NCBI GenBank assembly: GCA_022577435.1
Contig: JAKOON010000006.1
Coordinates: forward strand, 5,844,001 to 5,908,000
Source of the DNA: Embiotoca jacksoni
Lineage: Eukaryota > Chordata > Actinopteri > Embiotocidae
Reading direction: 5' to 3'
DNA: 64,000 bases
Part shown: positions 23,949 through 37,161 of the stretch, one piece after another
Numbering within the stretch: position 1 is the first letter of the stretch
Layout: every line of letters begins with the position of its first letter
Notes under the pieces: generated by a model
The model's input: only the letters and a program-made list of their open reading frames with translations
What the model was told of the DNA's origin: nothing
Databases searched by the model: none
Translations under genes and position numbers: made by a program

Positions 23949-26900
23949 AAATTCTGTGTGTAATCCCCTACTGTGGCGAGCCCCAGTGGCCCTACTTCTC
24001 TTCAAGGCCTAAATGGAACAGGTGAGGAACCGCAGCCTCTCGGGGCCGGCCTCACACCTCACCGGTGCCCACACTTAAATTGGCTTCTTCTCCTGCTGTT
24101 CCACACGAGTAATTACCCTCCCCAAACCCTGCCAAGAACAGGAGAAATGAATGTAGACAAATAAACAAATAAATCGAAAGCCCGAGGGGCAGAGTCACAG
24201 TACTTTGCACCCACTTCAAAGCAAGTGTAGAGGTATAAAAATCGGTGGGGTTGTAGGTGTACCATGGCTGGGTGTGCCAACAAATAGGCCAACACACATG
24301 TGAACATGGGGTTATTCAGTCTGATTTAATTTTTTTTTTTTCAAATGTTTTTTCTCTGTTTTGGTGTCACATAAATAAAAATATGATATTTTGACAAAAT
24401 AAACTGTGTATATTTCACAATCCTTTCAGTTGGATACCTGTGATTGATTGGCTGAAATGTCTCTATGGTATCCCACCATGTGACAGTAATTATCACATTC
24501 ATTTTTGCATGCTGTGGTTTTAGGCTTTTGTTTATTTGCAGCTGTCAGGAGAGCAATATCTAAGATACCTGCTGAGCCCCATGTCAGAACAAGCCAAGTC
24601 AGAAACGCACTATGACTCGTGTGTGTCCTTGTGCTTTGGCACTGCCAACACACCCCTCTGTCTTCCAGGCTATCCATTTTCTCCAAGAGTGTGCCATTAA
24701 CTTAGACGGGAAATGTTTAAAGGGCTTTGCATATGCTACTGACACCCTGTCAAAGGCTCTAAGATTACCTTTGTCACCTGCTTTTCTGTGACAGACCTGA
24801 TGGTGCGCATGACAAAGTTGAAAATTGAAACGGAAACAAAAAGGCCAAGCGAGAGAGAAATCTGAAAGCTTCAATGAATTCGGAAAACTGAAAAGTAGAA
24901 ACTGCATCCCAGTGATTCATATCTGAGCCACTCTTGGAGTATGAATTATCAGATTGTATCAGCATGCTATGCAGTATCAGAGTGACAAGGGCATATGGGT
25001 GACATAATTTAAACATCTTCTATAAGGCTGTGTTATGTATTAAGGTTTTTGATCACGCACATGGATTCTAGGTTTGTCTTACTGTGGTGTTACAAATTCA
25101 CATGTGTCTCTGCTGTCTGTTGGGGAGCATGAGAGACCTCTTGTCATTATTTTAATACTGCAGTCCTAAACATAGAGGAGGAGGATGGCAATTACTGAGA
25201 TTCAAAAACAACTTGTGTACACAAACTCTAACTAGGCCCATGATACCCCAAGACATGTAAACAAACAGCACAGCTGGATGTAGATTATTTCAGCTCCCTC
25301 ATCTTTAAATTTTAGTTTAAATCTCTTGCCTGAAACAATAACAACAAGCCAGATAATCACATTTTAATCTGCCTCGTGTCCTGATGTCAGATAATGATAT
25401 TCATATTCATGGGAGTGTTGCATAGACAAAAGCTTCCTAAATCAGGGTTTGCAACCTAGCCTCAAAGCCAATAACACTGAGCTTGAGAAAGCTTGAAGCG
25501 AGAATCTGGCAGTGTTGTGGGGGATGGTGGGATGGCAGAGGATGCTGTGCCAATTTGAACCATCCGAGCTCCACAATCTGCCCATCCAGATTGCTCTTTG
25601 GACCCACTTACCTCTCAATAGGGAAATAATATATCAGGTGGTAGTGAAAGATTTAGTCTGTCCAACATTACACAGCATATAGGAATGTGAACACAGACGT
25701 AAAATATAAAAGCTATGGTCAGGTTGAAGAAATTACAGTTTTCAAAATTCTGAGACAATAAAATAAATATGTACTGAGCTGAAACTGTTTTGGGGAAAAC
25801 CATTTGTTACACTTGAGGGAATAGTTATTTAAGAAATAAGTAAGGCTTTGTGAGACATGCATGACAACTTGATTTGGCTTATTTTTCCCAGTGTGTCCAA
25901 CAATGACTCACTTCCCCAAAATATCATTGTTTTCTTACACATTTCTGTTGCTGTTGGTAAGCATTGACAGATAATCTGTTTTTTACAATAGGGTTGCCCT
26001 CAAGCTGTAGAATCCAGACTACACCTGTGCAATTTAGCTGCATGTTTGCTGTTAAATACATTGCTCAGTGTTACCAGAAACATGACTCAGGGCTTGTTAG
26101 CACTGAAGTTAGCACGTGTATATTTTCAGCTGTGAAAGTTCTATCGTCCAATAACTAAGGCTGTGTACAGCTGGAAATCAAACCGAGAATTTAGCCCTGT
26201 TTCTATGGCTTCCCATAAAAACAGAGCTCATGATATCCTTAAACAGGTCATGTCACAGCACAGCAATTCCACACTTTGCCAACACATTTCTGTTCACAAC
26301 ATGATCGAAATGCTGATGTGTTTTACCACCTGGATGTACGATCAAGAGGTATGATTCTTAAAGTCAGGACATATCAGGCCTCACACTGCAGTAGGGCTGA
26401 ATCATAAAAAAGGGCTATAAAGTAGGAGTTGAAATGACTGTTGTGAAGCAGACACCAGTAGCTATGAGCAATTTGACATTTAATTGTTCCCTTCACTTAA
26501 GTGTCTACAGAAACAGTTGATGGACTGACTTAAACAATGTATCGTATATCCACAGCCTATATTCACACTATGTATTGACAGCAAGGATATAATAATATGC
26601 CATTAACAAATGTCTTATTAATTTATTAGCAATGGGACTATTTCTATTTTAAATCTTCATTATTACCAATATTACATCCTCAAGATATTGCACAAAGTAT
26701 TTTGAAATACTGAAAACTGGCAGGACATGTTTAAATATTGTCCTTGCTCTCTGTAATATATGGAGTACAGGACAATATTTCCAAGTACATGTTTGTTCCC
26801 ATAAATCTGAAAATAAGCTGTTTACTTTTGACCATACTTTTTTATTCAGCTCTTTATGAGAAAACATGCAACCTCTTGAAAAACTGTGCTAAATAATGGT

Positions 26901-29099
26901 TTGGGGATACTGATGTAAAATAAGATGAAAAATTATGAATTAATCTATGGTAAAATGTAAAGTACCCTTTCCACTCAAAAATATTATAAGGACAATTCAA
27001 AAGTCAAAGTATATAATTATGCTCCAAATCAGCTGTTTAAAATGAGCATACGTGAAACTGCTCAAATACGACATTAATCATCCTCCAATGCTCCACCTTC
27101 TGTGGGGAAGTAACAAACTCACTGATTTGGAGTTTGAAATTTCAAAACAAGTGCTGATGCACTGCATAATATACATACAGTTACATGAATCTGGAAGCTC
27201 TGCATGACTTACCTCCTTGTAACTAATATATTTCTTTCAACTTACTTGGTGACAAGAAATATTAGCATGTTCTATTGAGCTTGCCCCATTATGCAGTACA
27301 AGTTGGCAGTAATCAATACGGAATTTTACAGGATAGATTACAAGATGTCACTAAAACCATGTGCAAATATTGTTCTCTTATGAGCTATATATAATCAGAC
27401 AATGTATTTTGGTTTATGCCACTAAATTTGTGACAGGCATGATGAGCACGGCTGAAACGGTCGTGCTGGTGGTGGTGGTTTGAAAAAGAGGGTCAAAATA
27501 TACAGCAGCTCTCCAAGTAGATGATGACAGTGAATAACTGCAGTTGTGCTGTATTTGTTTACAATTTGACTTGAATTTGACTTAATAATCAAGACATTGT
27601 TTTTTCTGTTGTTTGGTCCATACCTCAGAAGTTAAGAGAAATATGTTGTTTCTCAGCGACACTATTAAGTTAGTGATGAATCTATAAACAGCTGGCCATT
27701 CCTTGACATCTATTGCATGAATAGAGTATCATGTTACATGTTGTTATTTAACATATTTCCTGTGATTTCCCTCTTGGTGAGTAGACCTTTCCAAATGGCT
27801 TTGTTTATTTATTCTTTTATTGTTTGTTTTGTTTGTTTTTTTTGGACAGGAGTAAAAACTACTTTTTACATTTGTAATATTCCAACAGCTTGTGGAAGTA
27901 TTGTTTCAAAATATACAAAACATGAATTTGTGATATTTTGTCACTGTGCCGGTATGAGACGACTCCGAGTTTATACGATTGTATTATCCTATTAAACACA
28001 GATTCATTTTCTCTTGATATCAACATTTAAAAAGCTGATAATTACTTTGTCATGGCTAAACATATTGCAGTGATAATGTTGTACTGATTCTGTTGAAGTT
28101 TTAGTCTCATATCTGTTTCATAAAATTGTGCCGGTAAGCAGTCATTTTCAAAGAACTTGGGACATAAATGTATGAGTAAGAGCACTTTCCCCCCCCCCAG
28201 ATGCTCTCTTCATTTTACCCAATGTATTATTTATAAATTCTTTAAAACTTTCTCCGTTCTCTTTACCATCAGACAGAATTAGTGTGAAGATGTGTGTTAA
28301 TGTGGCAATCAGCTGTAGCTATCATGTGGTAGCCATGAAAGGAAAAACAACGAGCTTTTAGATGTAAGGTCACACATTTAAAGCAGTGAGTCAATATGCA
28401 AAAAGGTATCTCCTTTAAAGACCAGGAACACATCACGATGAATGGGACTGGCATAAAATTAACCTTTATGGTGACTGCGCGAACCCCACCACACCACCAC
28501 AGCAGGTTCTGCAGGTAGCATGGTTAAATGTATCACCAGCGTAACAAAACAATCGAACAATAGTCGCCCTGCATAGTTTTGTAACTTGACAATTCAGTCA
28601 GTGATTCAGGTAGAGACCAACGAGTTGATATTGCATATGCGAAACAGTTTCTGTGCCAGTTACCTTGCAGTTACAAACAGCAAAGCCGACAGCTACTGTG
28701 TGTAAGTAGGGTAAAATCAATTATCCTTTGTTCGTTTCAATAACTGACTTTGGCACTGTACAGAACAACTTTAGCATGCACCACAAAGATCATTTCTGAA
28801 TTCGTCTGCTCTGCTGTCTGCAGTGAATGAATAACAACAAAAAAATAACCATCAAATTTAAATTACTCATTTGATTAATTATTTCAGAGAAAAACAATAA
28901 CCATAGGGGAAAAAGGGTGAGGAAAAGAGAGAGAAAAAAAACAAACAGGCTTGAACTCCACTTGGTATGATTGTCTGAATGTTTTTATTTGAAAAAAAAA
29001 ACAAAAAACAAAAAAAACTTAAAGATATGAATAGAGGGGGAATAAAAGCAGCACCTTTATGGAAGAAAAGGCCTGTCGGCTTGGCTGACACTAACACAT
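23947..29099. other. Long unique noncoding stretch
   Basis: No gene or repeat family is supported over about 5 kb. A GC-richer patch with several CpG sites lies at 23970-24075. Minus-strand frames of 80-102 codons at 24599-25016 overlap one another without motifs. From about 25.8 to 28.3 kb the DNA is AT-rich and featureless. A run of nine C lies at about 28190. Confidence 0.5.
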
Positions 29100-29415
29100 C
29101 TGATTTAACAGCAGGCTCTCACCTCAGCCACTTGTCATTTGTAAACAATCTCAGGGAGCATGTGGTGGATAGCCTGTTGCCTGGGTTACAGTCTGCTGCA
29201 GAAGTTCAGGCCCACCAGGCTCATTAGTGATGCCAAGGTTGTCCACAGGCTGGCCAGGAGCTTTCAGAGTATCCTCTTCCCTCAGGGAGGGCCAGAAGGC
29301 ACACTGGAGTGGATCCAGGGCCAGACCAAAACCTGTCCTCACCCCAACAAGGAGGTGCCCTTCTCTTCTCACGGTAGCCATCTTCTACCAGTAATGGCCC
29401 TTGTCTACCTTCTAT
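29100..29415. other. GC-rich block open on both strands, unidentified
   Basis: This block stands out from its AT-rich flanks by composition and is open for 85 codons on the plus strand (29160-29417) and 76 on the minus strand (29151-29381). The minus frame starts ATGGCTACCGTGAGAAG, preceded two codons upstream by an in-frame TAG, and ends at CCCTGA. I do not recognise either translation. It could be a decayed exon, a retroelement coding fragment, a processed-gene remnant or simply GC-rich noncoding DNA. I see no convincing splice acceptor and donor pair. Confidence 0.25.
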
Positions 29416-31638
29416 AATTTAGAGAATGTCACTCATTCATTTACTTTTCTTACATCCCTAATTATCGCTTCTCTGCCAACAAGTGATTTATTTTGGTCAC
29501 CTCCTCTGTCCCGTTGTTTCAGCTGACAGCCATTAAATCTCACAACACCTTCCCCTGCTAATCATTTGCAAAGCAAAGCACTCCACTCACAAAGTCACTC
29601 AGGGGGTGGGGGGGTCTTGGACATCACAATGGAGTCTTATCCCGTGAAGAGCAAAATGGACGCATTCATTTTGAGAAAGGGAATAAACGAGTTAAGTCGC
29701 ATCCACCCATTGCAATCCAGGAGCACATTTTCCCACCGCTGCTCTTTCACTCCATCTCATACATCTGGCCGCCCTTTGGCAGTAAATGATTCTGCCAAGA
29801 TGTATAGCTGGTGGTGGGAGAGCAGACCATTTAGGCCATACTTCATGCATTTCAGCTGCCAGAAAAAAATAAAAATAAAAGGCTGGTGGATGGTCTATTA
29901 TTTCAGTGTAGATAGCGCAAGCCTGCATATTTCAAAGTCAATTTTTAATATGACATATATGTACTGTTTCAGTAAAGGATGAAATAAAATAAAAATGCAT
30001 ATATTCGTGTAATATACTCTATACGCACAACTTTGATTAGTCGTCCTGGATAAGGGGATTACTTAACTTCCCCACAGCTTTTTTATGGCAACACCTTAAT
30101 GACAACATAATATGGAGTTTGAAACTTATTCTACCTTTCGATTTATTAATATCACCTTTCATGGCATACATCTTAATTATTTAGAACAACTACTTCCAAC
30201 TTTAAGTATATTTGCACTTACAGCACTAATAAATAACAAAAATATTGACATTTCTGTCCCTAAAACCTCAACTACTGTCTGTATCGGCAGACTCCCACAC
30301 TTGTCCAAAACTGCCTGTACAATTGCTCTCTCCCCATCTCTTTTCTCATTGCAGCACAGAGGCAGACAAGGTCCTCCATCACCCTGACTTAGGTAGGACG
30401 GCTGGATCTATGGGCTGCAACCGGGTTATGAAGGGGGGGTTATAGCTGAGAGCCTGGCCAGACACATCTCCCTTTAGATCAATCACATTTCCCCTTTCTG
30501 TCCTTGAACCTCCCTCTCTTTCTGTTGCTTTCTTTCTCCTCTGTCCTATTTAAAGAGAAGGGATATGTGATGGGAAAGTGTAACAGTATAAGAAATTACC
30601 CTGCAACACTCTGCGTCTCAGCTGCCTTGAAGTGCTTAGTTTTGTCAGTACCTGGATGGGATTGGAAAATGACAAAATCAATGTGAATCCTTCTTTGTCT
30701 GTCTTTTAGTGTGCTTTTCTGCATTTATATTCATACTAATCGTGTGTGTTCATCATTCACTGACACTGGCTGCAGGTAACAGTTTTCCTTAAAACAAATT
30801 ATTAGAATTATTAGAATTTTTTTCAGAATGTGTTGCTGCATTAGTTTCATCTGACTTGACATAGTTGCTATTAGTAAGCTCCAGCCAGAGAGGGTTAAAC
30901 TGTTTCTGTGTTCTACGGACATATATTATGCAAGTGAGCATGAAAGCAAGCGTGTCTGCTGTCGGGGGTTGCATCAGCAGCTGTGAGTGATCATTGTTGT
31001 GTCGGCACACTTCGCTCTGGCGCTGCCACTCCAAAACCAAGGAGCCATAAAGCATGGCTGTCTGCCTCAAAGCACCCATCCATCTACAGGCACTCAACAC
31101 TACCTGAACTCTCTGATCTTTAACAGAGACCCGATGTGTAAGTAGCAGGGCTTACCAAGATAGCATGGCAGCAGCGGATGATACAGCACACAAATGAAGC
31201 CGTAGCTTGACATATTTGACTCTCTTTGGTATGTTAACACGAGGAGCATGATGCAGTGTGGAAGTTTACTATAACATATAACTAATGACATTTCAGTTTA
31301 AGAAGACGTTTTTTTAACCAGGATCTGCATTTTTGTTTGAAATGTTTGAATAAATAATCTTCAGACAGTTTGAAAAAAAAAAAAAATCTTAAAATTTGAG
31401 AGACAAATTACTATAAGGACTTTTAAAAAAAAAAGAGTGTTTCATTAGGATAAACTGTCAGCAATGTTACCTTAAGTAACACAGTCACAAAACCTAAATC
31501 CACATGCAGTACACCGACTATCATTAAATGTCCCAACCAAATGAATATAATTTAAAATTTTGACCGCAACATTGGTACACACTCTGCCTAAAGAACAATG
31601 AGCAATGCAATCACTTGCTGAATGATGATCAGTCTAAT

Positions 31639-31639
<1 letters not shown>
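29416..31639. other. Unique noncoding DNA
   Basis: No gene is supported. The frame 29566-29982 (138 codons) has no recognisable domain. Short A runs occur near 31371-31386. Confidence 0.5.

Positions 31640-31683
<44 letters not shown>
31640..31683. repeat. (CA)n microsatellite
   Basis: About 22 CA units in unique sequence, with no dispersed-repeat flanks like those at 10.7 kb. Confidence 0.96.
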
Positions 31684-31684
<1 letters not shown>

Positions 31685-32995
31685 TACTAGACCAGAAGAG
31701 ATGATGTGGCTAACTGTCATTTTCTGGTGAGAAGCTGCTTCTCCACGTCAAATAATTTATTAAACACCTAGTCCAGCTTGTCACTACTTCTCATACACAT
31801 AAAATGTGGCACACATACTCCAATCATCTAGTATATTTTAACATGTATTATGTAATGTTATTGTCTGAAATGGTTTGCACTTACTCTTGCATATTGCATA
31901 ATTACGGTCTGCACTATTCAATTAAAAATGTCTTTGGTGGATACTTTTTTTTTGCTAAACTGCAGATTAAACTAATCAATTTATTTCAGCACTGCTTTCA
32001 AATTACTCACCAGGTATCAGCTCTCAAAGCCGCATTAACAATGTTACTGCCGTATTAAGGACTGCTTTGAATGCCTTTTTTCAACTGCATGGAGTTCAGA
32101 ATGCTTCACTCCATCTACCTTATTCCAACCTATTTTGAAACAGTCTTATTTTCAGTCTGTATCTGCACGGATTGTGTACATTATTATAGATTTTCAGTCT
32201 CAAGTGCTCCTCCATTGTTTCAACCAAGGTAATAAGTCAGTTATCAAATCAATCTATATCAGTCTTGTATCACTGCAGATAGATAGAGAGACAGACAGAC
32301 CCATAGGTCCATAGAAAGATACTAATATTTAGGAACAAAGCACACTGACTTACCTACGGGAGGAAAAAAAATGGAAGGTAATCAGGATGCAAAGCAGAAA
32401 ATGAGGAGAGACAAAGCGAAACAGAGAATTACAATGTATTGCAAAATTGTGCTTGACAATACCATTATCTCTTTAATCGGCCACTTGATGCACCAAATAA
32501 CAAATTCTGCCAAGCTGACATACGGTTTGAGGATTCTGCTCCCTGTTGCAAACAAATGCAGCCATACTGTGGTATGAGACATGGTTATGGGAATCTGCAT
32601 TTATTCTTGTTCAATCTGTGCATAGTGATGTATGCACACTCCCACCATCATACATCACAGAGGTTTTAAACAAACACACTTGGGAGATTAGATATTTGAA
32701 ATGAGAAAGTAGGAATGAAAATGTGTAAGAGGTGAATCTGAGAAAACATGAGTGTATTCTGAAAGACCAAATTTCTATCTCTTGCTTGCTTTGGGTAAAA
32801 ATTCTTAGTGCCATTGATTGAGCATTGTAATCCAGGTCAGAGCCCTGAACTGGCAGCCACAGAAGCTACCCAAGCAGTAAGCCAGCCAGGTTGAAATTGA
32901 TCCTAGCGGTCTCCCGAATCAAATAGTGTCCAAATCCTCTGTGCCATGCAGCTACTGATACAATCTTCTGTTTGACCCCAGTGCAAAGTGAGACA
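31684..32995. other. Unique noncoding DNA
   Basis: No gene is supported. A short GATAGATAGAGAGACAGACAG motif at about 32278-32298 is the only simple sequence. Confidence 0.5.
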
Positions 32996-33087
32996 GTGAA
33001 AGAAATAAACGAAAGAATGAAAAGACAGAAAAAAAAATTATAGAAAGAGAGAGAGAAAGATGGAAAAAGAAAGAGACAGATGGAATG

Positions 33088-33174
<87 letters not shown>

Positions 33175-33175
33175 G
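32996..33175. repeat. Purine tract of about 180 bases ending in (GAAA)n
   Basis: From 32996 the plus strand is almost entirely A and G, with a few interruptions, and from 33088 to 33175 it becomes about 22 near-perfect GAAA units. The minus-strand frame 32866-33186 is this tract read as a Phe-Leu-Ser repeat. Long purine tracts of this kind can adopt triplex structures. Confidence 0.95.
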
Positions 33176-34900
33176 GCAGACATCACTCATGGCTATATAA
33201 CTTAAAGGTATCACATATCACTACACTCACCCACAGCACCAGTTAAACACATGTCCAACAAATTAACTTAGAAATAGTAAACTACTTACAGGTGCCAAAT
33301 TAATTGCATGATTATTAAGGGGTTGCAATTTTTGTTGAGCCTACTTAGGAAAAAGGCTAAAATATTGCGCCATCATAGGTTGTCAGTCTGACCAAAAGGC
33401 CACGAATGTGTGAAATACAGAAACAAATCAGAAGGTGTGGAGGAGAAAAAAAGCAAATAAACACGCATAAAAGCAATTTGGTTGTGAGGCAGAACGCTTG
33501 TTTCAATCCCCCAATATGCTGCACCCTGCTGAACACAAGAGATTGTTCACAAGCAAATCGGCACTGTGTGGAAACATGTGACATACTACATCCAGTTAAT
33601 CACTGTAGCACAGCCATTTCTGCTGAGATTTAGATGTGGAACCAATTGATTGAACAAGTAGTAGACATTTTAGACATTTTAAAGATAAAAGTTAAGTTAA
33701 GTTAAGATAAAATGGTCTTTTGTCAAGAAAACATAATGTAACATCTGAAATAGTACAGTATGAGTGAAACATTGTGCGGTGTCCTAATGTTCAACTGCAG
33801 CATTGTGCATTGCAGAAATTGTCAATAGGTATGGAAGTACTAGCCACCCTTTAACGTAAGAGGGTTTGTTTTAATTTAGTTCATATCTTTTAATAATATC
33901 TAAAAATAAAAAAACTTTATGGGGCTTTTAACCCATAAAAGTTCCAGTAAAATCTGCCTAATAGGGCTCACAAGGCATACCCAAAGTAAAATGAAAGCTG
34001 TTCTAGAACATAAGGTGTTCCTGGGGTTCTAGGGTCATATAGTCATGACATTGATAACTAAAACAGGCCTTTATTTAATGTATACTTCTTTAAACTTTAA
34101 TCTCTGACAGAATTAGACCCTTAAACCAAACCCTGACCCGAGTGTAAACCACAAGCCAACAATTTTACCCCAATCATTGAACGTGTTCAAATGCAATATG
34201 ACTAAATATTAAAAGTAAAACAAGCAACGTTAAATGTCATAATAATCATCATGTCATAATCATAATAACCCCTTCATATTGAATCTTGAAATGCCAGCAC
34301 CGATCAAATACAAACTCCCATATTCATTAATTACTTGGGAATGCTCGGTAATTGCAGAATGTTCAAAAGGCAAAACCTTTGCAGTCCAGAATGATATGGA
34401 CTCAAGAGATATTGCGTAGCAATTATCGGCCAGTAAATTGCTGGGCATGATATTGCTCCCATCTAGAAAGTTGCCAGTGACAACACATCTTTAATAAGTG
34501 CTGGCACCCTCCTCCCGGGACATTTCTTTTTTTTTTTTTGCCTGCAACTTTGCTTTTAAGTGAAAAGTTTTTAATCAAACAGCTGTCTTTTAACTCCATG
34601 CATAATACTCTGGAAGACTTAGCAGCCTTCATGTGCTTTGTGATCTCTATCCATATAATTTTATCATGCAGATGTCTGTTGTTTTTCATTGACTCTCAGT
34701 TGAAAAGATGACACATAAGAAGCAGCATGTAAAGGTAACGGGGGTGGTACATCTTTGCCTAAGAGGCAGTTCAATATCACAGCTCAGCAAATATGGTTGT
34801 CATGCAGCTGGAAACTCCTCAAGATAAACACTACGGACTGAACATGACAGCGGATGAATATGTTTTAAATCTAAACATTAATGAGAAAATCCCAAAGGGT
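33176..34900. other. Unique noncoding DNA
   Basis: No gene is supported. A short tandem of TTAAG units occurs at about 33690-33706. Frames up to 88 codons lack motifs. Confidence 0.5.
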
Positions 34901-35240
34901 GTAATAAAATATTGATACACTTGAGTCTCATGATATCATGTTTTGTGATACTGTATCGATTTTCAAAACCACTGTATCAATTATTTACAAAATACAACAG
35001 TTTACAAAAATTTGGTGACAATTACTTTGCTAAAACTGCACAAAAAAAAGAAAAGGTAAACTGTTTTTTACTTAGATTTCATGCATATGGTGGTGGGTTC
35101 TTTATATACAATATTTCTTAAATTTGATTTTTTTTTTTTTTAATGCTAGCTTACTGTATAACAATATATCACAACACATTGAATGGTAACCCCGATATCA
35201 TGATATGTATCACATCACCAGATTCTTGCCAATACATTGA
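34901..35240 (-). mobile_element. hAT-like non-autonomous element remnant
   Basis: The minus strand begins with ATTGGCAAGAATCTGGTGAT, then GTGATACATATCATGATATC and GGGGTTACC. I recall this order from an abundant fish hAT-type element whose terminus contains TTGGCAAGAATCTGGCGATA. The far end at 34905-34975 holds degenerate ATTGATACAC, CATGATATCATG and ACTGTATCGATTTT strings of the same character. No transposase is present. The copy is old. Confidence 0.55.
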
Positions 35241-37161
35241 TAGACTTGCGCATTAAACACATTGCTGGAAACAACCTGTCTAACACATGCTGACAAAAAA
35301 CTCACTCCCAACCATTACTAAGGGTGATTCATGAGAGCCAAATCCAACTGATTTGCAATGATAGTGAGGAAGGAATCTCCCCACGACCATTGAGTATATA
35401 GTTAACTATTTCAGTTATCATTTAAGGAAGCACTAGATTCCTGAAAACGCTTGAACAAATGGGCTTCTCAAACAAAAGAACCTACGAGCAAGACTGCAGG
35501 CTGTCTTTAGTCCAGGTGTCGGAGCTGAGCCTTTGATGTGTATTTCTAATCTAAAAGAGGAGTTAGATTTGTTTGCAATTGACAAAAAAAGAGAGAGAAA
35601 AAAACAGCCATATCTGACCAGTTGGCACTTCAATGACTGTTTTTTTTGGCCTCCGAGTAATCGGACTTGGCAATCTGTACAATAGTACCACTCCCTCTTT
35701 CACTGCACAGCCTAACTACACGTTGCCAAACACAATGCCATTGTTTGAAAAATTAACTCAGCCTTGAAAAGGAAAGATCCCACATATCCCTCTTTCTCAG
35801 CACCACATGTTTTGACAAGACCCAAATTATACTTTCGCATTGACAGTTGGTAATGTGAATATCTCCTTTAAAAAATTAACTCAAAAATGGGGAAGTGATA
35901 GCTGTGACAACATCAGTACACACTTTTACCTGTTGCCAGACAAAAGAGGATGATTTATCTAGGCAACGTCTTAGCTTACAGGCAAATTGTTTAAAAATAT
36001 AGTGGCAGGCTAAAAACCTAAGTAGCACACAGCAATGTCTTATAATCTCTGAAGGCCTTTGTTCTGGCCCAAGAGAAGGTCATATCTAATAAGGCCATGT
36101 TCACCATGGCGACAACAGAGAAATCCCATCAGTGGGCATCAGCCTGTCTTATTGTGTTTATCTGCAGGGGTTTTCAGCTCTGGAACACTCCACATTGATT
36201 GCTGTCCATAAGAAAAATCCTGGTGTCACAGCGAGGAAAACAGTAAAGCAATGCGATTTCACCTTCATGATTGAAAATGAAATAAAAAACAAAGAAATAA
36301 AAAAAACTAACTGTCAGTAATGCCACTTAAATATCACGTGCCAAAAAATACTTTGTTCCTTGTACTTTACAACTATTGCTTCTTTTATGTACATCCCATA
36401 ATTACTTTCATTTACGCAGGAAAGTATATACATCGACAATTACAGTGTTGCTTTTCTTTGACTGATCTGGAATTTGTTTGTGGTTCTATCAAGCTGATGT
36501 AATCAGATGACGATACAGTAAAAGCTAAATCCATGTTGTATAGGCTCATTGTGCATCTTGTTTATAGACTGCTGCCATGATTTGAAGACATAAGGTAGGA
36601 TATGCTGTGTCTTCATTGCATAACAGATGTTGATGACATCAATTATTCTTTGACTCCAGTATTCCTATCCATTCATATTTTATAGCAAAGAAAGGACATC
36701 GCACTCCTCAAAAACAAAATTGCCCTTTCTAAAATGTCATTTGAAGAGAGAATTATTTTAGGTCTGTCTTGCCACGTTTTCCTCTTGTTAATTCAAACTC
36801 AAATGAGGCCTTCAAATCTCCAAAACAAGAACTGCTATTTAATAAATAAAACTCATCAGCATGCACCAAAAGTGTGTAGTACCATCCTATTAATCAAATA
36901 TTTAGTCCCCTCATCTATACGGCTGAGTGCTCTTGTCTTAATTGCAATGAACACAAGCGTGAAGTCAAGGAGTGAAGGGTAAAAAAACAGTGTGACAATT
37001 GTTTAGATTTTCAGAAAATAATCATGTAAAAAGTGCTCTTTCTGAAGTAGGATTAAAGCTACATCAAGATATCGTTGTGTAGATGTCCCTCTCCTAATGT
37101 GGATGGCACCAACGGCCTAAAAGACCAGCCCAAAGAACCAAAGAATGACACATTTGGACAG
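35241..37161. other. Unique noncoding DNA
   Basis: No gene or repeat family recognised. Several frames of 60-82 codons without motifs occur at 36132-36982. Confidence 0.5.

Noticed and set aside
23970..24075. CpG-containing GC-rich patch as a promoter
   Set aside because: It is short and has no clear GC box and CCAAT arrangement; composition alone is not enough.
32866..33186. Minus-strand frame of 106 codons with a regular FLS pattern
   Set aside because: It is the GAAA tract in translation.
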